NCBI RefSeq assembly: GCF_042680805.1
Contig: NZ_JBHUEM010000039.1
Span: forward strand, 1 to 63,770
DNA length: 63,770 bases
Direction: 5' to 3'
Source: Bacillus_CJ salitolerans
GTDB taxonomy: Bacteria > Bacillota > Bacilli > Bacillales > SA4
A program made the position numbers and the translations under genes. Positions 34,849-44,587 of the stretch are shown here, in pieces (position 1 is the first letter of the stretch; each line of letters starts with the position of its first letter). The notes beneath the pieces were generated by a model. The model was not told the origin of the DNA and did no database searches. It saw only the letters and a program-made list of their open reading frames with translations.

Positions 34849-36024
34849 TTGAAAACTTATCACCCCGCCTACTTGCGCTGCAGGGATGACGTTTTCAGAG
34901 GGCACAACCCAGAAAAATTCGGGGATAACAAAAGTGATAAGGTTGCTATACAAGAAGCTTTAAAGGATGCTCAATCTTCTGGATTTGAGTTTGGAAGCAG
35001 TGGTTTAGCAGTTCGAGCATTTGTACCCTTAAAATATAACAATAAAATAATCGGTACACTCCAAACTGGTCTAAATGGTAGTGTCGTTAATGAAATTACT
35101 CAATCACAAAAAGGTGTTTTACTTAACATTATAAATTTAAATGGAGAAATTCTCGTTTCTTCTTTGGAGGAGAATTTAGGTAATACTCTTGAAGCTAATG
35201 CTAAATCTATGATTTCAGATGTAACATCAGGAGAAGAAGTAATCCATACTCGAGAAACTCTCGTAGAATTAAACATGCCACTTTATGACCCCACTAAGAC
35301 TGAAGTAATTGGTGTCATCCAAATTCAACAAGACGTAACAACTATTAAGAGTTTAAATAAAAGTATTTTAGTCTATTTAGTAGCTGTTGGTCTTGCAACA
35401 CTTCTTATCGTTATTGTAATCGCTTGGTTTGGTAGCAAAGGATTCACAAATCCACTCGTAAGAATTAATGAAGTGATGAAACAAATCTCTCTTGGTAATC
35501 TAGCAAACAAAATAGATGATAGACATCGAGAAGATGAATTTGGTCAACTTTCCAAATCTATTATTGAAACACAATCTAATCTAAAAAGCATTATTCAAAA
35601 TATTACGGACCTTTCCTCTACTGTCAAGGGCCATTCTTTACAAATGAAACAATCATTTGAAGAGGTAAATCAAGGAAGTAATCAAGTAGCAATCACAATG
35701 CAAGAGCTTTCAGAAGGGGCTGAACTGCAAGCCCAGTCCACCGGTCAACTTTCCGAACAAATGGATTTGTTATCAAGTCGAATTAACCAAGCAAGTCAAA
35801 ATGGTAAATTCATTGATGAATCAACAACTGATGTAATTCGAATTACATACCAACGTAAAGAACTTATGGGTGCATCAATAAATCAAATGAAAACGATCAA
35901 TGACATTGTACTAGATGCCGTCCAAAAGGTAAAAGGACTAGATAAGCTATCAAAAGAAATGTACAAATATAATCGCCTAAATCACTATAGTCATCCGCAA
36001 AAGTATCAATTGAAGTTCTCATGA
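34849..36024 (+). pseudogene. Chemoreceptor pseudogene, truncated at both ends
   Basis: 391 codons encode part of a Cache-type sensor (PEKFGDNKS, SGLAVRAFVPLKYNNKIIGT), a membrane helix, a HAMP domain and the first part of a methyl-accepting signalling domain. There is no N-terminal membrane helix, no ribosome site, and the frame ends in unrelated residues before the NLLALNAAIEAARAGE tip. In another frame past 35960 the DNA still hints at the missing segment (ITIVIRKSI). So the gene is 5'-truncated and frameshifted or deleted near its 3' end. Confidence 0.8.
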
Positions 36025-36051
36025 TAGAAGGTGGGCCTTATACCATCAAAT

Positions 36052-36084
36052 AAAACTCGGGAAAGTAGCTCTTTCCCGAGTTTT
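36052..36084. terminator. Terminator of wrbA (bidirectional)
   Basis: Perfect 14-bp AAAACTCGGGAAAG/CTTTCCCGAGTTTT stem with a 5-base loop. Confidence 0.9.
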
Positions 36085-36088
36085 ATGT

Positions 36089-36700
36089 TCATTGTAATCC
36101 TGCTTTCACCCAAGAAGCCACTGTCACCGTCCGCTTTGCTTGGTGTTTAACAGCATCTTCTACATTCTCTACCATTTTACCTTCTTGGTTAACCGTTACT
36201 GAAGTTCCGTATGGATTGCCTCCTGCCGCAAAGATGGTTGGATCTGTATAGCCTGGTGCAGCAATAATCGCTCCCCAGTGATACATAGAAGTGTATAACT
36301 GTAAAATCGTTTGCTCTTGGCCTCCATGTGGATTTGCAGCAGAGGTCATTGCACTGACTACTTTATTCGCCAGCTTTCCATTAAACCATAAACCACCAGT
36401 TGTATCAATAAATTGCTTAAACTGAGAGGCAACATTCCCGTAACGAGTTGGAACACTAAAGATCATAGCGTCTGCCCACTCAAGATCATCAAGTGTCACG
36501 ACTGGAACATCTTTGGTTTCATCCATATGGCCCCTCCAAGCAGGATTTGTATCAATCGCACTATCTGGTGCCGTTTCAGGAATTCGTAATACTTTCACAT
36601 CAGCCCCAGCTTCCTTAGCTGCTGTCTCCGCCCATCTAGCTAACTGATAATTCGTTCCTGTTGAGCTATAATAAATAATTGCTACTTTTACATTTGTCAT
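36089..36700 (-). CDS. wrbA: NAD(P)H:quinone oxidoreductase WrbA
   Basis: 203 residues with the WrbA flavodoxin-like fold: FMN phosphate loop YYSSTGTNYQLA, then FSVPTRYGNVASQFKQFID and the WrbA insert ending TSAANPHGGQEQTILQLYTS. Reduces quinones by two electrons with FMN, protecting from oxidative stress. Length is typical. Monocistronic between a strong terminator and an independent upstream gene. Confidence 0.93.
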   Translation of the reverse strand: MTNVKVAIIYYSSTGTNYQLARWAETAAKEAGADVKVLRIPETAPDSAIDTNPAWRGHMDETKDVPVVTLDDLEWADAMIFSVPTRYGNVASQFKQFIDTTGGLWFNGKLANKVVSAMTSAANPHGGQEQTILQLYTSMYHWGAIIAAPGYTDPTIFAAGGNPYGTSVTVNQEGKMVENVEDAVKHQAKRTVTVASWVKAGLQ

Positions 36701-36805
36701 CTTAAATTCTCCTTCACTATGTACTCACACATAAGTTTACCCATATTTTTCTTCGATACTCTCATTTCACTTATATAAATTTTAATAGTCATTTCTTAAC
36801 AAACG

Positions 36806-37354
36806 CTACTTAATCGGGTTTCCTGGTGGAACATAGTAAGGTGGGACCTTCAGCCATCCCCTCTTTCTCATTAGGACACGAAGAGTTGCTCCAAATGTCA
36901 CAATCTCTGAGTAGTATTCCAGCCACATCATGGCCACATCATTTCGAATCGCATCCACCTGCCCCTTTGATGATAGCTGAGAGATTGTAACAAATTTGAA
37001 TGCTACCCCATTTACGATCTCGTCATCTGTTAATTTAACTCCTAAGGGAATATCATTATTATCGGAATCAGGCTTAGGGGAAGCAACGACTGAGAGTGGA
37101 ATGCCTTCCTTTATCATAAAATCTGACAATCGTTTTGACTGAGATTTACATAGCTTCAATGCATCGTGTAACATTTCTTTTACTTCATCATCCTTCGTCG
37201 TATTGAGGCCAATCTCCTCATATCGAATAAATTCTTGTACAGTCGTTAAATACTGCCAGCAGTCACCTACCTCAATAATGTTAAGTGGTGATTTTTCTTC
37301 AACATCAACGAACGTTTTAATCGTGTTCCACAAAGCTTCAAATGGATTACCCAT
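36806..37354 (-). CDS. DUF3231 family protein
   Basis: 182 residues from the ATG at 37354 (MGNPFEALWN), which has GAGGTGA about 5 bases ahead. Helical bundle with IPLGVKLTDDEIVNGVAFKF, a pattern I associate with DUF3231 proteins of spore formers, which are distantly CotF-like. They usually have two such halves (about 330 residues); this has one. Function unknown. Confidence 0.7.
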   Translation of the reverse strand: MGNPFEALWNTIKTFVDVEEKSPLNIIEVGDCWQYLTTVQEFIRYEEIGLNTTKDDEVKEMLHDALKLCKSQSKRLSDFMIKEGIPLSVVASPKPDSDNNDIPLGVKLTDDEIVNGVAFKFVTISQLSSKGQVDAIRNDVAMMWLEYYSEIVTFGATLRVLMRKRGWLKVPPYYVPPGNPIK

Positions 37355-37447
37355 ACAGTCACCTCGAATCAATTTTCACTTATTATGCGCAAAGTTTACC
37401 AATTCAACCGTGATATTCCACATATACTTACAAATGTATACAAATGG

Positions 37448-37486
37448 AAAAAGGCTACTTTTCAATGAACGAAAAGTAGCCTTTTT
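37448..37486. terminator. Bidirectional terminator
   Basis: AAAAAGGCTACTTTT/AAAAGTAGCCTTTTT, perfect 15-bp stem with an 8-base loop. Confidence 0.85.
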
Positions 37487-37613
37487 CTGTTTATGCTTCT
37501 CAGTACTTAGTAATTTAAATTCCTCTATTTTGAATAATCAACCAATGATTGTCTTCGTCATTCAGGAATTAACAGCAGCTCACAACTCGATAATAGATGT
37601 TTTCAACATATAT

Positions 37614-38408
37614 TTAAGCTTTTCTGATCCAAAATGAATTCATATACAATTGTTGAAAGGCGAACTTCCTCAGGTTATTATGACTGATTGAACCGAATTC
37701 AACGTCAGAATAGACCATGCTAATTCCTAGTTGTTTTGTAACCATTAGTCTGTGGTGAAGTAATGCATGTTGACACCCTTTACCCCTGAATTCTGGAAAC
37801 GTATAGGCATTTGCAAAATAAGCCTTATTTTGATGAATAAAAATCGATGCTAATGCCGCTGGATTGTTATCAACGTAAGCAATATAATTCTTAAAATTTG
37901 GTTGATAAAAATAATGTGATTGTCTATGAATGACATCATCACTTAGCTTCAAATCATTGGAATTAACTATTAGTTGAATCAACTCTTTTACATTGTCCTT
38001 CGTAATTTCACTTATAGTAAGTGCTTTTTGATTATAGTTAGAAAAGTACGGTTGATCTTGACTCCATTTTAAAAATACGAGCTGATCTGATAGCATAAAT
38101 CCGTTTTCCGTTAATATATTCGCGATTTCGTTATTTACATGTAGAGGTGACATATCAAAACAAGGCGAGATATTCTCCTTTTCGTATATAGCAAGTATTT
38201 TGTGTAATTGATCCTTGTCTTCTAAGCTAAACCCCTTTACGCGATTGTAGTACATAGATTTAGGGGATTTAGTATCAATTAAAACCTTACAATTTCCTAC
38301 TTCAAGCACTTCAAGTTGTTTTACTTCTTCTGATAAGGCTCTTTTCGAATTAAATTTCGTTAACTCCAATTCAAAAGCTTCTAACTTATGCACTTCTTCT
38401 AGTATCAT
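37614..38408 (-). CDS. GNAT acetyltransferase with N-terminal extension
   Basis: 264 residues. The C-terminal half is a GNAT domain (ANAYTFPEFRGKGCQHALLH, then SDVEFGSISHNNLRKFAFQQ). The N-terminal half (PCFDMSPLHVNNEIANILTE) resembles the degenerate first GNAT fold of two-domain members. Substrate unknown. Monocistronic. Confidence 0.75.
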   Translation of the reverse strand: MILEEVHKLEAFELELTKFNSKRALSEEVKQLEVLEVGNCKVLIDTKSPKSMYYNRVKGFSLEDKDQLHKILAIYEKENISPCFDMSPLHVNNEIANILTENGFMLSDQLVFLKWSQDQPYFSNYNQKALTISEITKDNVKELIQLIVNSNDLKLSDDVIHRQSHYFYQPNFKNYIAYVDNNPAALASIFIHQNKAYFANAYTFPEFRGKGCQHALLHHRLMVTKQLGISMVYSDVEFGSISHNNLRKFAFQQLYMNSFWIRKA

Positions 38409-38477
38409 CTAACTACACACCCTTAATATAGGCTATTTTTCATCTATAATATATTCGATATGACCTTACGAATCCCT

Positions 38478-39449
38478 TTAAAGAGGCTGAAACATATAAT
38501 CCTGCTCAATATATTTGTTTAAAAATTCGATGATTCGATCTTCGTAAATTTCCTTTTGGTGCTTATAGTTTCGAATATGCCCACCCTTTTTTGTAATCCA
38601 TAATTCTGCACTAGGAGCATGGCTAAATATAAGTTCACTTTGTTTATAGGAAATTGCTCCATCCTTCGTACTATGAATGAGCATTAATCCTTTATTTTCG
38701 TATCGCTGAGCAGCAATATATGGCTTTACCTCTGAAAGATTCATGTCTATAAAAATGTTATCTGCGACTCTAATCATATATTTACCTACAGAATTCGGAA
38801 GACCTGTCCAATAGGCAAAAGCTTCAGAAGTGTACGATTCTAAGTCGGCAAAGGGACTATCTGCGATGACCGCCTTTACATCATCTGATTCACTGCCCAC
38901 GATAATAGAGGTAGCTGCTCCCATTGACCATCCTATTAACGCAATCTCGTGTATTCCCTTGTCCTCCTTTACATAATGAATCGCTGAAAGGAGATCTGTT
39001 TTCTCCTTCCTACCTATTGTCGTAAACCGACCACCTGATTCACCACTTGCTCTAAAATCATACATAAAGACGTGATAGCCTTGGCTCGACAAACGTTTTG
39101 CCAGTTTAAGTGTTTCAATTGGCATTCTCTCTCGATTATCACCATAGCTATGTGAAAAAATGACGGCTTTATGATACAAGTAATCATAGCGTGAACTAGG
39201 GATCCACCATCCCTTTAATTCAACACCATCATAAATATTCTCAAACGATACGTCCTCATATGCTAATTCATAGTCGGACGGCAATTGTAGAATACCGAGT
39301 TTAATAGGACTCATTACTTTATACCCCATATAGATGGAAGTTCCGGTTAAGGTAATAAGTATCAGTAAAAACCCTAACACTATATTAATCATTATTTCCT
39401 TTAAATTTTCACGCCTAAATATTATTATTCTCCTCAAATTTCTCACCAT
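38478..39449 (-). CDS. Membrane-anchored alpha/beta hydrolase
   Basis: 323 residues: an N-terminal helix (MINIVLGFLLILITLTGTSI) then an alpha/beta hydrolase domain (VIFSHSYGDNRERMP, nucleophile Ser in IGWSMGAATS, Asp in IHSTKDGAISY, His in TKKGGHIRNY). It resembles YqkD/BEM46-type hydrolases attached to the membrane. Substrate unknown. Confidence 0.8.
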   Translation of the reverse strand: MVRNLRRIIIFRRENLKEIMINIVLGFLLILITLTGTSIYMGYKVMSPIKLGILQLPSDYELAYEDVSFENIYDGVELKGWWIPSSRYDYLYHKAVIFSHSYGDNRERMPIETLKLAKRLSSQGYHVFMYDFRASGESGGRFTTIGRKEKTDLLSAIHYVKEDKGIHEIALIGWSMGAATSIIVGSESDDVKAVIADSPFADLESYTSEAFAYWTGLPNSVGKYMIRVADNIFIDMNLSEVKPYIAAQRYENKGLMLIHSTKDGAISYKQSELIFSHAPSAELWITKKGGHIRNYKHQKEIYEDRIIEFLNKYIEQDYMFQPL

Positions 39450-39522
39450 ATTAATAAAATGTATTACTTCTACTATAAAGTATATTTCTAATTATAGTGA
39501 GTGTGAATTAAAGGAAATTTCA

Positions 39523-40517
39523 TTAATTTGTCCTAGTTATAAAGTCCCTTCCATTCTTTGATAAGGCTTCATGTGGTAAAAAAGCATGAACTCCTTTTGA
39601 ATAATTGACTATCTGCGTAATTCTCATGTCAACAACCATTGATGCATAGGCATAGGCTTCTGTACGAGAAATAGAATAGAGGCCAGACATTAAATCTAAC
39701 ATGCCATCTAGAGCTATCCACATAGCCTTATCCAAGTCTTCATCGATTCCCATCGTTAACCAGCCAGATTTTGTATGTGCCATTGGCATCTTAATAGGTA
39801 TATCATCGCGTATCGAAAAGGTTAAACTAACCCGTTCCATCGGACATTCAAGTGCAGGTCCACCTACCTCTCCATCCCCTTAAAGTGCATGACCATCTCC
39901 TACTGAAAATAGAGCCCCATCGACTGGAATAGGCAGGTAAAGAGTACTTCCAGCTACAAGCTCTTTACAGTCTATATTCCCCCCGCAATACCTCGGCACA
40001 ACAGTTGAATAGCGCCCCTCTTCATTAGGAGGCATACCCATAACGCCCATAAACGGACGAAGTTTAACTTCGAAGTCAAAATTGTTGAATTTACTCTTAC
40101 CAAGGTTCGTCTTTGTATCTAGCTCAAAGTCCAGCATAACCTCTTCTACATCATCTAGCTTCATCTCTTTATCCAATAGCTTGGAAAACCACCAGCCGAT
40201 ATCCACCCATACTTTCCTGGAATTACCTCATTAATTTTCACTTCAAGTGTCTGACCCACTTGAGCACCTTTCACATATATAGGTCCAACAAGTGCATGAC
40301 CAAACTGGTTATGGATTCTCTCTTCACTTAATCCCGTAAACTTCCTTCTCGGTTTCCCTATACCTGGCCTTTCCTCAATCCCCCAAGCCGAATCTAAGGT
40401 TTGGAAAATAACAGTGTCTCCAGTAGATATGTCAAGAGCAGGCTTTAATTCTCGGCTAAAAAATCCGTGAAGTGTATCACTACTTGGTTTTAACTCAAAA
40501 ATCTTCGACATGTGCAC
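39523..40517 (-). pseudogene. Acetamidase/formamidase gene broken by frameshift and stop
   Basis: Three frames make up one acetamidase/formamidase: 40517-40161 (KPALDISTGDTVIFQTLDSA), 40206-39880 (DIGWWFSKLL...VPRYCGGNIDCKEL) and 39840-39523 (MERVSLTFSIRDD...GMLDLMSGLYSISRTEAYA). The first two differ by one frame near 40195 (KYGW-VDIGWW). Between the second and third an in-frame TAA replaces the usual residue in GDGHA(x)GDGE. Two independent lesions argue for a true pseudogene. Confidence 0.85.
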
Positions 40518-40612
40518 CTCTCCTTTTTAGTTCATCTGGTTTCACATTATCTTATATACTCTATAAAGTAAATATAATTACTATTTGGTGCGGATTCGGA
40601 ATATAAAACAAT

Positions 40613-40648
40613 AAAAAACCCCTTAAAGCTATTACGCTTTAAAGGGTT
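40613..40648 (-). terminator. Terminator of the OppA gene
   Basis: AACCCCTTAAAGC/GCTTTAAAGGGTT hairpin followed by TTTTTT on the minus strand. Confidence 0.75.
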
Positions 40649-40670
40649 AAAATACACCGATTGGCTATTT

Positions 40671-42365
40671 TTATTTTTCGATAGAAGCCCACTTGTAGCT
40701 GAAGTCAGGTCCAAATGAGTGTTCTAACACATTCTTGATATAAGGTTGGATTAACCTTGCAGATCCACGTTGGTAAAGTGGTGAAAGTGCTGCATCTTCT
40801 TCAAGAAGGATGCGCTCAGCTTCTTGCATTGCTTCAAAACGTGCTACTGGATCACCACTAAGAGTTGTCTTAGCATCTTGAATTAACTTGTCATATGCAG
40901 GGTTTGAGTAGCCCATCATGTTGTGGCCACCATCCGTTACCCATAGATCAGCGAATGTCATCGCATCTAGGTAATCAGGACCCCAACCTGCGAATTGTAA
41001 ATCGTATTCCATTTTTTCATCTAGCTCTAAACGTTGCTTAAATGGTACGTTTAATAGATTGATTTTTAAACCTGAAAGGTTAGTTTCTAATTGATTCTTA
41101 AAGTATTCTTGCATTTTAACAGCAGTTTCAGTGTCACCACCAAGGATTTCTAACTCAACAGAGTCAGTTCCAAGAGCAGCAAGACCTGCTTGCCAGTGTT
41201 CCTGAGCTTTTGCCACATCATACGTGTTGAAGTCACCATGCTTCGCACGGAAATCTTCACCAGTTTCTGGGTGTGTTACGAAATCAGCTGGTACTGCGAA
41301 GTTCGCAACTTGAGAACCGTTGTTTAGGATAACATCAACTAGACCTTGCTTGTCGATTGCCATAGAAAGTGCTTTACGAACATCGACATTTGCTAAAGCT
41401 CCACCTCTTGATTGGTTAAACTTGAAGTAGAATAATACTGGCTCTCCTAATGTTGAAAAGTTAGGATCTCCTTTATACTTATCAACGAATTCAGCAGATA
41501 AACCTACACGGTCGATTTGACCAGTTTCATATAAACTTACAGCAGTAGCTGTATCTTTAACAACTTTAACATTGATTGTTTCTAACTTAACAACGTCAGC
41601 TTCCCAATAGTTAGGATTCTTAGTCATTACCCAACCTTCTTCATGCTTCCACTCTGTTAATGTGAATGGACCATTGTAGATTAGGTTTTCAACTTCTAAA
41701 CCATAGTTCTCACCTTGCGACTCACGGAACTCTTGGTTTTGTGGTAAGAATGTAGCGAATGTAGTTAGTGATAAGAAATAAGGAACAGGTTGCTCTAAAG
41801 TAACTTCTAGAGTCTTATCGTCAAGAGCCTTAACTCCTAATTCGTTTAAGTCAGTGATTTCACCAGCATTGATCTTGTTAGCGTTCTTCACATCACCTAA
41901 GATGAAAGCGTATTGAGAAGCACTTGCAGGATCAACAGCTTTTTGCCATGAATAAACGAAATCTTTCGCAGTAACTGGAGTACCATTTGACCACTGAGCA
42001 TCGCGAAGCTTGAACGTATAAACTAATCCATCATCGCTTACAGTGTGGCTTTCAGCCATACCAGGAACTGGTTGATTGTTTTCTCCAAGTCTGTAAAGAC
42101 CTTCAAAAACTTGGTTCATTACGTTAAATGCAACAGCATCTGTACCTTGTACAGAGTCCATTGTTGGAATTTCAGCACCTTCAAGTACATTTAATACTTG
42201 TGGAGCTGCAGGTGTTTCTTCTTGTTGCTTAGTAGTATCTTTGCCACTGTCTTTTCCATCAGTACCTTGTGTAGCTTCTTCTTTGTCGCCGCCACCACAA
42301 GCTGCAAGGAACAAGCTTAGTACTAGTGATAGAACTAGTAGCATCATCCATTTTGACTTTCTCAT
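40671..42365 (-). CDS. Peptide-binding lipoprotein (OppA/SBP_bac_5 family)
   Basis: 564 residues from the ATG at 42365 (MRKSKWMMLLVLSL...LAACGGG), which has GGGGAGG ahead; an upstream frame to 42500 is rejected. Lipobox LAAC, a Glu/Thr-rich linker, then a family-5 solute-binding domain (VLNVLEGAEIPTMDSVQGTD, YTFKLRDAQWSNGTPVTAKD). It binds oligopeptides for an ABC importer. No permease or ATPase gene is adjacent, so it must use a transporter encoded elsewhere or act as a receptor. Confidence 0.88.
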   Translation of the reverse strand: MRKSKWMMLLVLSLVLSLFLAACGGGDKEEATQGTDGKDSGKDTTKQQEETPAAPQVLNVLEGAEIPTMDSVQGTDAVAFNVMNQVFEGLYRLGENNQPVPGMAESHTVSDDGLVYTFKLRDAQWSNGTPVTAKDFVYSWQKAVDPASASQYAFILGDVKNANKINAGEITDLNELGVKALDDKTLEVTLEQPVPYFLSLTTFATFLPQNQEFRESQGENYGLEVENLIYNGPFTLTEWKHEEGWVMTKNPNYWEADVVKLETINVKVVKDTATAVSLYETGQIDRVGLSAEFVDKYKGDPNFSTLGEPVLFYFKFNQSRGGALANVDVRKALSMAIDKQGLVDVILNNGSQVANFAVPADFVTHPETGEDFRAKHGDFNTYDVAKAQEHWQAGLAALGTDSVELEILGGDTETAVKMQEYFKNQLETNLSGLKINLLNVPFKQRLELDEKMEYDLQFAGWGPDYLDAMTFADLWVTDGGHNMMGYSNPAYDKLIQDAKTTLSGDPVARFEAMQEAERILLEEDAALSPLYQRGSARLIQPYIKNVLEHSFGPDFSYKWASIEK

Positions 42366-42683
42366 GGATAGGTAACCTCCCCTAAAGATTAATTTTTTAT
42401 CTTCGATGTTTCCATCTACAATTTGTATTATATAAGTTTTCAAACTATTTTGCATCATTTTTTTTAGAAAATTTAATATTTTTTTAATATTTGTAACCAA
42501 CTGTTAATTCCAATAATTTGTCTTTAACATATTTCGTGAAGCTTAAACCCCTGATACATCAATCTTTATACACATAACAAATTCAATTTCCCTACTTCTT
42601 TACTTAGAAGTAAATACCAATTTTTTTACTACTTTTTATATTATTTTTACTAGTTTTTGAGCTAAACACATCGTTTTCAACAT

Positions 42684-42711
42684 AAAAACCCGTGTTTCAC
42701 ACGGGTCTTTT
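42684..42711 (-). terminator. Terminator of the YvrJ-type gene
   Basis: AACCCGTGT/ACACGGGT hairpin overlapping the stop codon of the gene. The minus-strand side ends in TTTT. Confidence 0.65.
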
Positions 42712-42861
42712 CAATGGAAATAGTTGGTCTTTTAGCTCGATTGGAAGCTTTTGAATCGATTCATTTAGTACAGTAAGCTTTGTTTCTATCCTGTGTAGCA
42801 AATAAATGGTTACGACAATTGGAAACCCCACTTCACTAATGAAAGGCAATAGCTGTTCCAA
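42697..42861 (-). CDS. YvrJ-family small protein
   Basis: 54 residues (MEQLLPFISEVGFPIVVTIY, LLHRIETKLTVLNESI) matching YvrJ-family proteins: one membrane helix followed by a short helix. TTG start with GGGAGT about 9 bases ahead. It follows DUF1659 and DUF2922 genes, the usual trio in Bacillaceae. Function unknown. Too short for many gene callers. Confidence 0.8.
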   Translation of the reverse strand: MEQLLPFISEVGFPIVVTIYLLHRIETKLTVLNESIQKLPIELKDQLFPLKRPV

Positions 42862-42897
42862 TACACGTCAACTCCCTTCTGTATTGTTAGTTAAAAA

Positions 42898-42924
42898 GAA
42901 ACCAGGTTACATGTGTAACCTGGG
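42898..42924 (-). terminator. Hairpin between the DUF2922 and YvrJ genes
   Basis: CCAGGTTAC/GTAACCTGG with a 4-base loop and TTTCTTTTT on the minus strand; a terminator or attenuator before the yvrJ-like gene. Confidence 0.75.
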
Positions 42925-42934
42925 AGATCCTGAA

Positions 42935-43150
42935 CTATAAGATTACTTCTTCAATGTTTCGCTCAACGACTCGTGCGCCCTTTTTTGATGTATACTCTCC
43001 ACCAGAAGAGATAAACACATTTGAAGCAATGATTACATCCATTGCTGCATTAACTGCCGCTGGATCAACTGGTTCAATTGGATCCTCAATCGTAAGAGTA
43101 ACCGTTTTATCCTCCTGATTAAGAAACTGTAATTGAAGTACCTTTGCCAT
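42935..43150 (-). CDS. DUF2922 protein
   Basis: 71 residues (MAKVLQLQFLNQEDKTVTLT, then ALNDVII-like VNAAMDVIIASNVFISSGGE) characteristic of DUF2922. Function unknown. AAAGGAGG precedes the ATG. Middle gene of the DUF1659-DUF2922-YvrJ group. Confidence 0.88.
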   Translation of the reverse strand: MAKVLQLQFLNQEDKTVTLTIEDPIEPVDPAAVNAAMDVIIASNVFISSGGEYTSKKGARVVERNIEEVIL

Positions 43151-43185
43151 GTTCTATACACCTCCTTTCTCCATTTTATTCATGA

Positions 43186-43404
43186 TTACTCCCCTAGGAA
43201 GTGGCTGTCATTGCGCTCAATTTCATGTAACGTCTTTTGCTGAAGACCTACTAGTGCTTGAGCAACGGCATATAAGGCATCTGTTGTGGAATCCGTTTTT
43301 ACATTATTAAAGTTTTTATTCTTAAAAACTGGTTTTCCATCCTCACCAACACCCATGTCAAACGTTAAGCGAAGCTGTGAGTCCGTTATAATCGCTTGTG
43401 CCAT
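43186..43404 (-). CDS. DUF1659 protein
   Basis: 72 residues (SQLRLTFDMGVGEDGKPVFK, TDALYAVAQALVGLQQKTL), the DUF1659 signature. AAAGGAGG precedes the ATG. First gene of the trio. Function unknown. Confidence 0.88.
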   Translation of the reverse strand: MAQAIITDSQLRLTFDMGVGEDGKPVFKNKNFNNVKTDSTTDALYAVAQALVGLQQKTLHEIERNDSHFLGE

Positions 43405-43528
43405 GTACTATCACCTCCTTTGTTATTTATATAGAAGGTAATTAGCAAAAAGGGGTCATACTATTGCATGTTTTTGCCTTCGATGATAATGATTACTACC
43501 ATTACTCTGTCTTCTTTTAATCCTTACA

Positions 43529-43567
43529 AAAAAAACTCTTATTCTATCAAACAGAATAAGAGTTTTT
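43529..43567. terminator. Bidirectional terminator
   Basis: AAAAACTCTTATTCT/AGAATAAGAGTTTTT, perfect 15-bp stem with a 7-base loop. Confidence 0.88.
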
Positions 43568-43582
43568 CAGACTGTATTTATT

Positions 43583-43783
43583 TTAATGCGATTGTAATAA
43601 TAATGGACTTATAAACCCAACTAAAATCATCATAATCCCACCGATAGTGAAGATCCCAGGGAAAAATGGTAGGTATGTTTTACCCTTAAGATATTCGGCA
43701 TTCTTCAAATCAGACCAAATTAAGCCAATAAAACCAAACGCCATGAAAATAGCACCAAGTGTGACAATTACATCATAATTCAT
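43583..43783 (-). CDS. Small two-helix membrane protein
   Basis: 66 residues (MNYDVIVTLGAIFMAFGFIG, PGIFTIGGIMMILVGFI) with two membrane helices. AGGTGG precedes the ATG, and a strong terminator follows. No family recognised. Confidence 0.65.
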   Translation of the reverse strand: MNYDVIVTLGAIFMAFGFIGLIWSDLKNAEYLKGKTYLPFFPGIFTIGGIMMILVGFISPLLLQSH

Positions 43784-43885
43784 TTACATCCACCTTCCCT
43801 TCTTGCCTATTCTAACATATTTCGACAAATGATAGAAAGAGTTTGGTGTGTTACTTTTTCCCACACCATTCACCCTACCTATTTT

Positions 43886-44100
43886 GAACAAAAGGCTCAG
43901 GGTGCCCCGTTTATCCTATGACAAAGCAAATGTTCTTAAATGAGAAAGGGTGCTTTTTCCATTTATTCATGACAGGTTATTTGTCCAAGGAAAAAGTGAT
44001 TTTTCTTTTTCCCTCGAGTAGGATGAAATGGCAATGATCGTCGCCATTTCATCTTGGCTGGGCGATGGAGCTGAATTACTTAAACATCTCGTAATAAGAC
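43886..44100 (+). repeat. Dispersed structured element, copy 4 (mosaic arms)
   Basis: Head, GGAAAAAG hairpin and GATGAAATGGC/GCCATTTCATC hairpin are intact. The left arm reads CAAATGTTCTTAAATG while the right arm reads CATGACAGGTTATTTG, so the long stem can no longer form. The tail is of the TCGTAATAAGACAC type shared with copy 5. It ends almost at the stop codon of the convergent GNAT gene. Confidence 0.85.
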
Positions 44101-44103
44101 ACC

Positions 44104-44568
44104 TTAAAAACTTATCATTTCTTTTCTTTTAATAAATGAACTAATAACCAGTCCTGGAACAACCTCTATATCCCTTTCCAATGTATAGCCGTTTTTGCTA
44201 TAAAGCTTTATTGCTGGTTCATTATCTCGGCCAGTTGATACTTGAATGGATCCTTTTGGCTCTAATGCCTCAAGAGCATGTAGCAAGCTTTGTGCAATTC
44301 CTTTACGAAAATGATTCGGATGTACGACCAATCTGCAAATGGTTAACGCTCGATTTTCTTTTTCGAACGAAATGGCTCCAGCTAACACCCCTTCTTCAAA
44401 ATAGCCTAAAAACATCTCCTTGCAGTTACGAAAGTCTTCTAACGTTTCAAGTAATGGAGGAATATCATCAAAATTGATTATCTTTGCTTCTATAAGATAG
44501 GATGCCCTCTGTAATTGATATAGCTCTTGAACTAAACGATCATTCGTAAAATCAATAATACTAATCAT
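44104..44568 (-). CDS. GNAT acetyltransferase
   Basis: 154 residues from the ATG at 44568 (MISIIDFTNDRLVQELYQLQ). The acetyl-CoA loop is RLVVHPNHFRKGIAQSLLHA, with STGRDNEPAIKLYSKNGY near the end. This start leaves 19 bases to the SDR stop codon; a longer frame would overlap it. Substrate unknown. Likely co-transcribed with the SDR gene. Confidence 0.82.
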   Translation of the reverse strand: MISIIDFTNDRLVQELYQLQRASYLIEAKIINFDDIPPLLETLEDFRNCKEMFLGYFEEGVLAGAISFEKENRALTICRLVVHPNHFRKGIAQSLLHALEALEPKGSIQVSTGRDNEPAIKLYSKNGYTLERDIEVVPGLVISSFIKRKEMISF

Positions 44569-44587
44569 ATTTGTAGTCTCATTTCTA

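Noticed and set aside
42366..42500. 45-residue extension of the OppA-like protein
   Set aside because: A classical lipoprotein signal with a strong ribosome site begins at 42365.
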